Positions 1 through 5,463 of a stretch of 5,480 nucleotides of DNA are shown in pieces (the first letter of the stretch is position 1; each line of letters begins with the position of its first letter). The notes below the pieces were generated by a model. The model saw only the letters and a list, made by a program, of their open reading frames with translations, was not told where the DNA came from and did no database searches. A program made the position numbers and the translations under genes. Source of the stretch: Fibrobacteria bacterium GUT77 (GTDB lineage Bacteria > Fibrobacterota > Chitinivibrionia > Chitinivibrionales > Chitinispirillaceae); assembly GCA_001462255.1 (NCBI GenBank), contig LIUJ01000172.1, positions 1 through 5,480 of the forward strand, given 5' to 3'.

Positions 1-84
1 ATTTTCATAATATGAATGCCTTATGCCTAATTGTTATTGAAATTTCCTAAACTTACGGCACACAACAATTGCTTCCACTATGTT

Positions 85-102
85 AAAAAGTCCCGCAGGG
101 AC
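85..102 (-). terminator. Possible operon terminator or REP-like hairpin
   Basis: On the minus strand GTCCC-TGC-GGGAC makes a perfect five-base-pair stem with a three-base loop, followed at once by TTTTT. That is the form of a short intrinsic terminator, placed about 200 bases after the pheS stop, so it could end the thrS-pheS transcript. The stem is short for an efficient terminator. From memory, similar TCGTCCC-loop-GGGAC hairpins recur between genes in Bacteroidota-type genomes, so it may also be a copy of a dispersed REP-like palindrome. The two readings are compatible. Confidence 0.4.
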
Positions 103-114
103 GACACATTTATA

Positions 115-164
115 GATAATAATAACACGTAATCCCTTGATTTATAAAAAATTACAACAATTAT
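115..164 (-). repeat. 50-bp intergenic repeat, copy 1, with potential hairpin
   Basis: This aligns without gaps to 187-236, with 41 of 50 identical bases by hand count and an offset of 72. The core at 129-155, read on the minus strand, can fold as a seven-pair stem (GTAATTT with GGATTAC, using two G-U pairs) around a 13-base loop containing TATAAATCAA. It lies in the probable 3' untranslated region of pheS. Function is unknown. Confidence 0.5.
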
Positions 165-186
165 CAACCAACATGTTATCCGTACT

Positions 187-236
187 GATAATAATGATAC
201 GCAATTCGTTGATTTATACAGAATTACGCCAATTAT
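187..236 (-). repeat. 50-bp intergenic repeat, copy 2, with potential hairpin
   Basis: Second copy of the repeat at 115-164. Its core at 201-227, read on the minus strand, pairs GTAATTC with GAATTGC (one G-U pair) around a 13-base loop that again contains TATAAATCAA. The three stem differences from copy 1 all keep pairing on the minus strand, through exchanges among A-U, G-U and G-C, whereas on the plus strand they would give C-A clashes. This hints at a structured minus-strand RNA, but two copies are weak statistics. Confidence 0.5.
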
Positions 237-303
237 ACGTAAAATGGCATTTGTATTAATAAACGTACTAAATACTGATTTTGTAAAGACTTACGTTGAT
301 TCG

Positions 304-1320
304 TCAGAACTGTCTCAAGAATCTGACGTCGTTTTCGTATAACAGTCTGATATCGTCAATTCCGTATTTGAGCAACGCTATTCTCTCTATACCCATTCCG
401 AAGGCGAAACCCGTGTACTGTTCAGGGTCGATATCGCAGGCTTTGAATACGTTTGGGTGGACCATTCCGGCCCCCAATATTTCCAACCACCCGCTGTGTT
501 TGCAGATGTTGCACCCCTTGCCTTTGCATAGGAAGCACTCCACGTCCGCCTCAACGCTGGGCTCCGTGAACGGGAAGAAACTGGGGCGGATTTTTATCTT
601 CGTGTTCTCGTCAAAGAAACGCCGCGAGAAGGCGAGTAGTGTCCCTTTTAAGTCGGAGAAACTAACATTTTCGTCAATATATAACCCCTCGACCTGGTGA
701 AACATGCAGTAGCTTCGGGCGCTTATCGCCTCGTTGCGGTATACTCGTCCCGGCGCTATAATCCTTATCGGCGGTTTTTGCGATTTCATAACACGGATCT
801 GTACCGGCGACGTATGTGTCCGCAATAACGAGTTTTCGCTGATATAGAAGGTATCCTGCATATCGCGGGCAGGGTGTAGCGGCGGCATATTGAGTGCCTG
901 AAAGTTGTAATAGTCGCTTTCAATATCGGGGCCGTAAGCCACTGAAAAACCCATACTTACAAGTATTTCGACGATCTCGCCCCTTATCTTCGCCAAAGGG
1001 TGTAAACTGCCGGTTTGGAACGGGTAACCGGGTAGGGTAGGGTCGAATCCGGGGTCGGCGGTCTCTGCCTTGTTCCGCCACGGGGCCTCGGTGAAGCGCT
1101 CCTCAACATCGCGGCGTAGCGCGTTGGCGGCGGCGCCAAAAGTTTTGCGGTCACTCTCGGACATTGAGCCTAATGACTTGACCAAGTCGCGTAAAATACC
1201 TTTTTTGCCGAGGTATTTTAGCCGAAAATTTTCAGCGTCAAGATCGGAGGCTATTGCGCCGAACTCGGAAGTCGCTTCTTTGCGCAACGTTTCTAACGAT
1301 TCGATTGTGTTGTATTCCAT
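304..1320 (-). CDS. pheS: Phenylalanyl-tRNA synthetase alpha subunit
   Basis: Class II aminoacyl-tRNA synthetase chain, 338 residues, within the usual range. With PheT it forms the cytoplasmic alpha2-beta2 enzyme that charges tRNA-Phe; this chain carries the catalytic site. Residues 1-85 are the helical tRNA-binding coiled-coil arm. The catalytic core follows: GSLHPL (104-109), the NFQALN block (139-144), HPARDMQDTFY (149-159), RTHTSPVQIR (167-176), motif 2 with RNEAISARSYCMFHQVEGL (195-213), FPFTEPS (249-255) and motif 3 FGMGIERIA (307-315). C262, C265, C270 and C273 form a Cys cluster known in many bacterial PheS proteins (absent in E. coli) that may bind zinc. The ATG is preceded by AAGAGG, 11 bases away. 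It is the last gene of the cluster; pheT does not follow within the window, so the partner must be encoded elsewhere or beyond the edge. The identification is secure. Confidence 0.97.
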   Translation of the reverse strand: MEYNTIESLETLRKEATSEFGAIASDLDAENFRLKYLGKKGILRDLVKSLGSMSESDRKTFGAAANALRRDVEERFTEAPWRNKAETADPGFDPTLPGYPFQTGSLHPLAKIRGEIVEILVSMGFSVAYGPDIESDYYNFQALNMPPLHPARDMQDTFYISENSLLRTHTSPVQIRVMKSQKPPIRIIAPGRVYRNEAISARSYCMFHQVEGLYIDENVSFSDLKGTLLAFSRRFFDENTKIKIRPSFFPFTEPSVEADVECFLCKGKGCNICKHSGWLEILGAGMVHPNVFKACDIDPEQYTGFAFGMGIERIALLKYGIDDIRLLYENDVRFLRQF

Positions 1321-1346
1321 AAAATTGTTGACCTCTTATTAAACTC

Positions 1347-1370
1347 GCCCGGCGTAAAACGACGCCGGGC
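1347..1370 (-). promoter_or_regulatory. GC-rich hairpin in the rplT-pheS spacer
   Basis: GCCCGGCGT and ACGCCGGGC form a perfect nine-base-pair stem with a six-base loop (CGTTTT in the minus-strand RNA). The hairpin lies 31 bases after the rplT stop and ends 26 bases before the pheS ATG, just ahead of the pheS ribosome binding site (1332-1337). It is followed by GAGTTTAAT rather than a clean T run, so it is not a classical terminator. It may be a leaky attenuator, an RNA processing or 3'-end stabilising structure that lowers pheS relative to rplT, or a modulator of pheS translation. The structure is plain; the role is inferred. Confidence 0.5.
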
Positions 1371-1401
1371 AACAGCTTGATTTTTAACAAAATCCGACAA
1401 A

Positions 1402-1749
1402 TTACTCTGAAATCGTCACAACGAGCTTGGTAAACGCTTCAGGTTCGTGCAACGCCAAATGCGCCAACGACTTACGGTCGAGTTCTATTCCTTTGGTTTT
1501 TAGGCCGGAGATCAACTTCCCGTAGGTGGTGCCGTTTAGCCTTGCCGCGGCGTTTATGCGTATTATCCACAGCGAGCGGAAGTTACGCTTGTTTTGCTTG
1601 CGGTCGCGGTAGGCGTACACGCCGGCGCGATACATGGCGTCTTTGGCAAGCGTGATACAATTCTTACGCTTGGCAAAATAGCCGGATGTCTGACTTACTA
1701 TAGCTTTACGGCGCGCGCGCGACGCGACTCTTGTTTTTGCCCTTGGCAT
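1402..1749 (-). CDS. rplT: 50S ribosomal protein L20
   Basis: 115-residue L20 (bL20), normal length. It binds 23S rRNA early and is needed for assembly of the large subunit; in E. coli and B. subtilis it also represses its own operon by binding the mRNA. The N-terminal third is the very basic rRNA-binding tail (MPRAKTRVASRARRK), followed by the family signature YRDRKQNKRNFRSLWIIRIN (residues 47-66), then INAAARLNG and the C-terminal globular part with GIELDRKSLAHLALHEPEAF. The ATG has an excellent ribosome binding site, AAGGAG, six bases upstream. It lies 86 bases after rpmI and 81 before pheS. I see no strong L20-binding pseudoknot in the spacers by eye. Confidence 0.98.
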   Translation of the reverse strand: MPRAKTRVASRARRKAIVSQTSGYFAKRKNCITLAKDAMYRAGVYAYRDRKQNKRNFRSLWIIRINAAARLNGTTYGKLISGLKTKGIELDRKSLAHLALHEPEAFTKLVVTISE

Positions 1750-1835
1750 GGTATTACTCCTTCTTCAATGGTATTTGAATTCATTACTATTTCCGTTATA
1801 ACTACGGTACCTACAAAGCGTTACGCCAACAATCC

Positions 1836-2030
1836 TTAAAGCTGGATCATCAACGACACCTTCTTTTCTACACCGTCGTAAACCAACGTCGATTTACGCA
1901 AATTGCGTTTGCGCTTCCTATCCTTCTTGTTGAGGATATGGCTTTTGAACGCCTTCTTCCGCTTGACGTGCCCGTCCGCCGTGAGACTGAAACGTTTACG
2001 CGCCGCCGACCTACTCTTCATTTTTGGCAT
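1836..2030 (-). CDS. rpmI: 50S ribosomal protein L35
   Basis: 64-residue L35 (bL35), exactly the family length. It is a small, very basic large-subunit protein. It begins MPKMKSRSAARKRFSLTADG and continues with the basic core KRKKAFKSHILNKKDRKRKR and the usual NLRKSTLV stretch. The start at 2030 is chosen because MPKMK is the conserved N terminus and AAGGGG lies nine bases ahead. The frame stays open upstream to a TTG overlapping the infC stop, but those 28 residues are not L35-like and have no supporting site. The 80-base spacer before it is AT-rich and holds an exact eight-base direct repeat, AATCCTAA (2080-2087 and 2089-2096, plus strand). L35 and L20 are normally co-expressed and both enter the 50S subunit. 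Confidence 0.96.
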   Translation of the reverse strand: MPKMKSRSAARKRFSLTADGHVKRKKAFKSHILNKKDRKRKRNLRKSTLVYDGVEKKVSLMIQL

Positions 2031-2110
2031 TTTTTTACACCCCTTTTCTTCAAAAGTCAAAATGTTTTTAATCTTTAGTAATCCTAAAAATCCTAATTCG
2101 GAAAGTATTT

Positions 2111-2770
2111 TCAATCCTCTGTTTCCGCGGCGTCGTCCTCCACGTCCGCGTTGATGTCAATATCCTCCGCCTCTTCCTCTTCCGCCTTCTTCTTCTCGTC
2201 TATCCCGTGTTTTCGCGTGTACTCCCTTACTTTCGCTTTGTCCGGTACGTAGATAGAGATCATGTTCCGTCCCTCCATCTTCGCCGCCATCTCTATCTGC
2301 GCCAAATCCGCCAACACCGCGTCGACCCGCTCGATCATCTGCTTGCCGAACTCTATGTGCGTTATCTCACGCCCCCTAAAAACAATCGTCGCCTTCACCC
2401 GGTCGCCCTTGAGAAGGAATTTGCGGGCATGGTCCATCTTAAAATCGAAGTCGTGATCGTCCGTCTTCGGGTGAAATTTGATCTCTTTCAGATGCATGAC
2501 GTGTTGCTTCTTCTTCGCCTCCTTCGCCTTTTTGGACTTCTCGTACTTGAATTTGCCGTAGTCCATAATCCTACACACGGGCGGGTCGGCGCTGGGCGCT
2601 ACCTCCACCAAATCCAAGGCATAACCGGCGGCGCGGGCAACTGCGTCGGCAATGGGCAAAATACCGAGCGGCTCGCCGTCGGGAGCCACCACTCTAACGC
2701 GCGGAACGCGGATTTCATGGTTGATACGCGTACCGTCGTCTTTCCTGGGCGGTGTGCGGAATTTGTTGAT
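2111..2770 (-). CDS. infC: Translation initiation factor IF3, ATC start codon
   Basis: IF3 binds the 30S subunit, keeps it apart from 50S and checks the start codon and initiator tRNA. Read from the ATC at 2770-2768 the protein has 219 residues: an N-terminal domain with RINHEIRVPRVRVVAPDGE (15-33), DLVEVAP (53-59) and PPVCRIMDYGKFKYE (63-77); a lysine-rich linker (about 77-89); and a C-terminal domain with LKEIKFHPKTDDHDF (94-108), the FRGREITH block (131-138) and MEGRNMI (165-171). A tail of about 40 residues follows, ending in an acidic stretch (196-219) that the roughly 180-residue E. coli protein lacks. No ATG, GTG, TTG or CTG occurs in frame between the upstream stop and the GTG at 2692, and starting at that GTG would delete conserved residues. 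AAGGAGG lies five bases before ATC. Non-AUG starts (AUU in E. coli) are a hallmark of infC and allow autorepression. thrS ends 25 bases upstream. Confidence 0.95.
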   Translation of the reverse strand: MNKFRTPPRKDDGTRINHEIRVPRVRVVAPDGEPLGILPIADAVARAAGYALDLVEVAPSADPPVCRIMDYGKFKYEKSKKAKEAKKKQHVMHLKEIKFHPKTDDHDFDFKMDHARKFLLKGDRVKATIVFRGREITHIEFGKQMIERVDAVLADLAQIEMAAKMEGRNMISIYVPDKAKVREYTRKHGIDEKKKAEEEEAEDIDINADVEDDAAETED

Positions 2771-2774
2771 ACTT

Positions 2775-2782
2775 ACCTCCTT
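2775..2782 (-). promoter_or_regulatory. Strong ribosome binding site fixing the infC ATC start
   Basis: The minus strand reads AAGGAGGT here, nearly fully complementary to the 3' end of 16S rRNA. The end of AAGGAGG is five bases from the ATC codon at 2770-2768. It occupies most of the short thrS-infC spacer. It is the best ribosome binding site in the cluster, which fits compensation for a weak start codon, and it is the main evidence for where infC begins. Confidence 0.85.
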
Positions 2783-2795
2783 ACGTTATGTTTTT

Positions 2796-4709
2796 TTATA
2801 GTGTTATAGTATTTATACCGGGTACGGATAACTTTAAAACGCCGTCCATAAATTCATCAACGGTTTTGATCCCGATATCGCCTTTGGTATGTTGCCGGAT
2901 AGACACCGTTCCGGCCGATTGCTCTTTTTCGCCTACTACGAGCATGAACGGTATCTTCTTTGTCTCCGCTTCGCGTATTTTGTAGCCGACCTTCTCGTTA
3001 CGCTCGTCGATTTCCGCCCTTATCCCGGCCTTAATCAACGTATTATAGACATTCTTCGCGTACTCTGAAAAATTCTCCGAAATGGGCAATACGCGACACT
3101 GAACCGGCGCTAACCATAACGGCAGTGCGCCGCCGTAGTTCTCCAACAGTATGCCGATGAACCGTTCCATCGACCCCAAAAGGGCGCGGTGAATCATTAC
3201 CGGGCGCTTCTTTTCGCCGTCGGCCGCCGTGTACTCTATGTCCAAACGCTCCGGCATGCTGAAGTCCAACTGTATCGTTCCGCACTGCCAACTCCGCTTT
3301 ATTACGTCCTTAATATGAAAATCGATTTTGGGGCCGTAAAAAGCGCCGTCGCCCGGATTTAACTGATAGTTGATTCCCTGATGCTCCAAAACGTTCTTAA
3401 GCGCCGCCTCAGCCCTGTCCCAAATCTCTATCGATCCAATGTATTTTTCGGGGCGCGTTGATAATTCTATCTTGTAATCCTCAAAGCCGAAGGTCTTGTA
3501 AATAAAGGTGATAAACGCTATCACCTTAGTAATCTCGTCCTCTATTTGCTCCGGCAAACAGAAGATATGGGCATCGTCCTGCGTGAACTGACGCACCCTG
3601 AAAAGACCGTGCAACGCGCTCGATTTTTCGTGGCGGTGGACAAGGCCGAACTCACAAAACCTAAGAGGTAACTCGCGGTAGGAGTGCGGCACGGTACCAA
3701 AGACCAAAAGTCCGCCGGGGCAGTTCATTGGCTTTACGGCGCAAGTCGCGTCGTCTATCTGCGTAAAGTACATGTTTTCCTTGTACTTGTCCCAGTGCCC
3801 GCTTTTGTGCCAAAGTTCCTCATTCAATATAATAGGTGTCTTGATCTCCTGATACCCAGCCTTTATGTGCTCACGGCGGCAAAAATCAAGAACAATATTA
3901 TAGAGCACCATCCCCTTGGGATGCCAGAACGGAAAGCCTACGCCCTCCTGGTGGAACGAAAAGAGCTCAAGTTCCCGCCCCAATTTGCGGTGATCACGCT
4001 TCTGCGCCTCCTCAAGCAACGTAAGATGTTCGTCCAACATAGACTGTTTTGGGAACGACACCCCGTAAATACGCTGCAACATCGGGTTTTTCTCGCTACC
4101 GCGCCAATACGCTCCGGCGATGCTCAATAGTTTGAACGCCTTAATAAAGCCGGTATGCGGAACGTGAGGCCCTCTGCATAGGTCGGTCCATCCGCCCTGA
4201 CTGTATAGGCTCGGTACCCCCTCAATGGCGTCAATCAACTCCAATTTATACTTCTCGCCCTTATCCCCGAAGAGTTTTTTAGCTTCATCAACGCTACACT
4301 CAATACGCTTGAACGGCGTTTTTGTTTCCACAATCTCTTTGATTTTCTTCTCTATGGCGGCTATGTCCTCCGGCGTAAACGGTTTTTCCGTATCAAAGTC
4401 ATAATAAAAACCCTCCTCAATGGCCGGCCCTATGGCAATCTTGGCGGTGGGGAAGAGTTCCTGAACCGCCTGCGCGAGGATGTGTGACGACGAGTGCCAA
4501 AAGACGGCCTTGCCGTCCGGGTCGTCAAACGTTAGGATGGAGATATTATCGCCATCATTGAGAATTGAAGACAAGTCCCTAAGCGCCCCGTTGACCTTAC
4601 AAGCCAAAGCGGCCTTGGCAAGGCGCGGGCTGATGGCCTCCGCTACGTCCATAGCGGTAGCGCCGGAGGATACGGAAAGCGCCTTACCGTCAGGTAAAAT
4701 GACGTTCAT
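2796..4709 (-). CDS. thrS: Threonyl-tRNA synthetase
   Basis: Class II synthetase that charges tRNA-Thr with threonine in the cytoplasm, 637 residues (E. coli 642). Domain order is complete: TGS domain (1-60); editing domain with HSSSH (72-76) and CRGPH (178-182), which clears mischarged serine; catalytic core with motif 1 near 265-300, the zinc ligands C330 (MNCPGG), H381 (QDDAHIF) and H507 (MIHRAL), motif 2 HRHEKSSALHGLFRVRQFTQ (358-377), and motif 3 LGSMERFIGIL (511-521); then the anticodon-binding domain from about 533 (WLAPVQCRVLPI). The ATG at 4709 gives a full TGS domain and is preceded by GGAG nine bases upstream. It heads the infC-rpmI-rplT-pheS cluster. The long structured leader before it suggests control at mRNA level, as known by other mechanisms for thrS in E. 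coli and Firmicutes. No key residue is missing. Confidence 0.98.
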   Translation of the reverse strand: MNVILPDGKALSVSSGATAMDVAEAISPRLAKAALACKVNGALRDLSSILNDGDNISILTFDDPDGKAVFWHSSSHILAQAVQELFPTAKIAIGPAIEEGFYYDFDTEKPFTPEDIAAIEKKIKEIVETKTPFKRIECSVDEAKKLFGDKGEKYKLELIDAIEGVPSLYSQGGWTDLCRGPHVPHTGFIKAFKLLSIAGAYWRGSEKNPMLQRIYGVSFPKQSMLDEHLTLLEEAQKRDHRKLGRELELFSFHQEGVGFPFWHPKGMVLYNIVLDFCRREHIKAGYQEIKTPIILNEELWHKSGHWDKYKENMYFTQIDDATCAVKPMNCPGGLLVFGTVPHSYRELPLRFCEFGLVHRHEKSSALHGLFRVRQFTQDDAHIFCLPEQIEDEITKVIAFITFIYKTFGFEDYKIELSTRPEKYIGSIEIWDRAEAALKNVLEHQGINYQLNPGDGAFYGPKIDFHIKDVIKRSWQCGTIQLDFSMPERLDIEYTAADGEKKRPVMIHRALLGSMERFIGILLENYGGALPLWLAPVQCRVLPISENFSEYAKNVYNTLIKAGIRAEIDERNEKVGYKIREAETKKIPFMLVVGEKEQSAGTVSIRQHTKGDIGIKTVDEFMDGVLKLSVPGINTITL

Positions 4710-4731
4710 AGTGTAAAACTCCGTTATTTGC

Positions 4732-4753
4732 GTTGATACGAAGAAGTATCAAC
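4732..4753 (-). promoter_or_regulatory. Hairpin next to the thrS ribosome binding site
   Basis: GTTGATAC and GTATCAAC form a perfect eight-pair inverted repeat with a six-base loop (TTCTTC in the mRNA). It ends nine bases before the GGAG of thrS (4719-4722), so it could affect ribosome access. The loop and following stem read UUCUUCGUA. E. coli thrS is repressed by its own enzyme through hairpins that imitate the tRNA-Thr anticodon arm, but here the CGU is not in a seven-base loop, so the likeness is only suggestive. Confidence 0.45.
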
Positions 4754-4803
4754 ACAATAGTCCTAACGTACGTGTTATCAATGCTATAAGCATAATACAA
4801 CTG

Positions 4804-4834
4804 ATTGTATCAATACCGTAGGTATCAATACAAT
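4804..4834 (-). promoter_or_regulatory. Interrupted inverted repeat in the thrS leader
   Basis: The arms ATTGTAT/ATACAAT and ATACC/GGTAT are separated by a symmetric CA/CA internal loop and capped by three bases: twelve pairs in all. The same DNA contains two direct copies of GTATCAATAC (4807-4816 and 4822-4831). On the minus strand TTGTAT, an 18-base gap and TACAAT also resemble a sigma70-type promoter, so this may be a promoter with an operator-like dyad rather than an RNA structure. A smaller ATGCT-ATA-AGCAT hairpin follows at 4781-4793. Confidence 0.4.
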
Positions 4835-4866
4835 AAACAAATTACCGCCCTCTGTTTCGTGTAACA

Positions 4867-4890
4867 CGGCACCGGTTGAACCGACTGCCG
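4867..4890 (-). promoter_or_regulatory. GC-rich hairpin between tRNA-Val and thrS
   Basis: CGGCA pairs with TGCCG and, inside it, CGGT pairs with ACCG around a three-base loop. It sits in the only GC-rich part of the tRNA-Val to thrS interval (about 4846-4920), which also has TGAACCGA twice (4877-4884 and 4909-4916) and GAGGTG twice (4905-4910 and 4915-4920). No T run follows, so it is not a plain terminator of the tRNA transcript. It may be part of a leader structure or of tRNA 3'-end processing. Confidence 0.35.
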
Positions 4891-4933
4891 CTGCCCCGGG
4901 GTAAGAGGTGAACCGAGGTGGCATGTAAGATAA

Positions 4934-5007
4934 TGGGCGTTACTAGGTTCGAACTAGTGACCCCTACCATGTCAAGGTAGTACTCTAACCAACTGAGCTA
5001 AACGCCC
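4934..5007 (-). tRNA. tRNA-Val (anticodon GAC)
   Basis: A full cloverleaf of 74 bases. The acceptor stem is GGGCGTT with AACGCCC, the D stem GCTC with GAGT (one G-U), and the anticodon stem CTACC with GGTAG around the loop TTGACAT, which places GAC at 34-36. A five-base variable loop follows, then T stem ACTAG with CTAGT around TTCGAAC, and discriminator A. It reads valine codons GUC and GUU. CCA is not encoded and must be added by nucleotidyltransferase. Confidence 0.96.
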
Positions 5008-5068
5008 AAAAAAGCCTTTTTTGTGTGGACAAACGCCTACATGACCCGCATTAGCATGTACTTTAAAG

Positions 5069-5097
5069 ATAATATATGCCAAAACGACACGCAACAA
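5069..5097 (-). promoter_or_regulatory. Possible promoter for tRNA-Val
   Basis: On the minus strand TTGTTG, a 17-base spacer and TATTAT resemble a sigma70-type promoter, with the -10 box about 60 bases before the tRNA-Val 5' end. The -35 match is weak and the DNA is AT-rich, so chance is a real alternative. The two tRNAs could equally share the promoter upstream of tRNA-Leu. Confidence 0.3.
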
Positions 5098-5111
5098 AAA
5101 AATAAAAAAAA

Positions 5112-5195
5112 TGCCGAAGCCCGGAGTCGAACCGGGACGGTGTTGCCACCGCTGGATTTTGAGTCCAGTGCGTCTACCAATTTCGCCACTTCGGC
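5112..5195 (-). tRNA. tRNA-Leu (anticodon CAA)
   Basis: 84-base class II tRNA. The acceptor stem is GCCGAAG with CTTCGGC and discriminator A. The D arm contains TTGGTAGA, and the anticodon stem CTGGA/TCCAG encloses CTCAAAA, giving anticodon CAA for codon UUG. The long variable arm (GGTGGCAACACC) is typical of leucine tRNAs, and the T stem is CCCGG/CCGGG around TTCGACT. CCA is not encoded. A run of eight T follows the discriminator, which may help end its transcript. Confidence 0.96.
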
Positions 5196-5252
5196 GCGGA
5201 TACCGCAGTTATAACAATAAATATAGTTTATGGGTTTAACGCGGCGCAAGTA

Positions 5253-5280
5253 ATTTTACAAATTTTTTTCAAATACTCAA
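5253..5280 (-). promoter_or_regulatory. Possible promoter for the tRNA-Leu/tRNA-Val unit
   Basis: On the minus strand TTGAGT, a 16-base spacer and TAAAAT fit a sigma70-type promoter, with the -10 box 57 bases before tRNA-Leu. The surrounding stretch 5197-5340 is gene-free and strongly AT-rich, as expected upstream of a tRNA gene. I found no good match there to the Bacteroidota form TTTG/TAnnTTTG. Prediction by eye only. Confidence 0.35.
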
Positions 5281-5396
5281 AATAAAAAAAATAAAAGACA
5301 CGACAATAACCGTAATCAAAATAACCTAAATCTTACACTATACCCAGCGACGCTTGTTTTTGCGACGCGAAAGCGGCGCATGTTTACGGGGGGCGT

Positions 5397-5422
5397 TGCG
5401 GGGGGGCTTTTATCCCCCCGCA
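5397..5422. repeat. Strong GC hairpin with competing G runs
   Basis: TGCGGGGGG and CCCCCCGCA form a perfect nine-pair stem with an eight-base loop. A second run of six G at 5388-5393 could pair with the same C run, so two folds compete. It belongs to a GC-rich, low-complexity block (5341-5430) sharply different from the AT-rich DNA next to it, which also has GCGACGC twice (5347-5353 and 5362-5368). No coding sequence is evident. It may be part of a dispersed intergenic repeat. Confidence 0.5.
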
Positions 5423-5436
5423 GGGTGGGTAGCGTA

Positions 5437-5463
5437 ATAAAAATGGGCAAAGCCCATTTTTAT
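5437..5463. terminator. Bidirectional terminator-like palindrome
   Basis: A perfect 12-pair inverted repeat, ATAAAAATGGGC with GCCCATTTTTAT, around a three-base loop. The inner part is GC-rich and each strand ends in a T run, so it could stop transcription in both directions. It lies 240 bases upstream of tRNA-Leu and probably closes a transcript coming from beyond the right edge, insulating the tRNA promoter. Confidence 0.55.

Larger units (their letters stand above)
1..303. other. AT-rich gene-free region downstream of pheS
   Basis: No credible coding sequence is present on either strand in this stretch after the pheS stop codon. It is very AT-rich compared with the genes. It contains a small GC hairpin (85-102), two 50-base direct repeats (115-164 and 187-236), a possible third, much decayed copy around 254-301, and a short perfect palindrome at 4-16 (TTCATA around a central A). 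pheT, which often follows pheS, is not here. The stretch looks like the 3' untranslated end of the operon plus repeat-derived intergenic DNA. Confidence 0.7.

Noticed and set aside
2031..2114. Upstream extension of rpmI to a TTG overlapping the infC stop, giving a 92-residue protein
   Set aside because: The added 28 residues do not resemble L35, whose family starts at MPKMK; the ATG at 2030 has its own ribosome binding site and gives the usual 64 residues.
2111..2692. infC starting at the GTG at 2692
   Set aside because: It removes the conserved RINHEIRVPRVR segment of the IF3 N-terminal domain and lacks a good ribosome binding site; the ATC at 2770 has an excellent one.
2207..2809. 200-residue plus-strand ORF opposite infC
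   Set aside because: It is the antisense shadow of a well-conserved gene and has no recognisable domain or ribosome binding site.
3684..4130. 148-residue plus-strand ORF opposite thrS
   Set aside because: It lies wholly within the antisense of the ThrRS catalytic core and has no family features.
4846..4934. T-box riboswitch for thrS, prompted by AGGTGGCA near 4915
   Set aside because: That string is on the plus strand, opposite to thrS, and lacks the following ACCGCG-type antiterminator sequence; no terminator/antiterminator pair is visible on the minus strand.
5037..5249. Small ORFs on both strands covering tRNA-Leu
   Set aside because: The translation AEVAKLVDALDSKSSGG is the familiar artefact of reading a leucine tRNA gene as protein.
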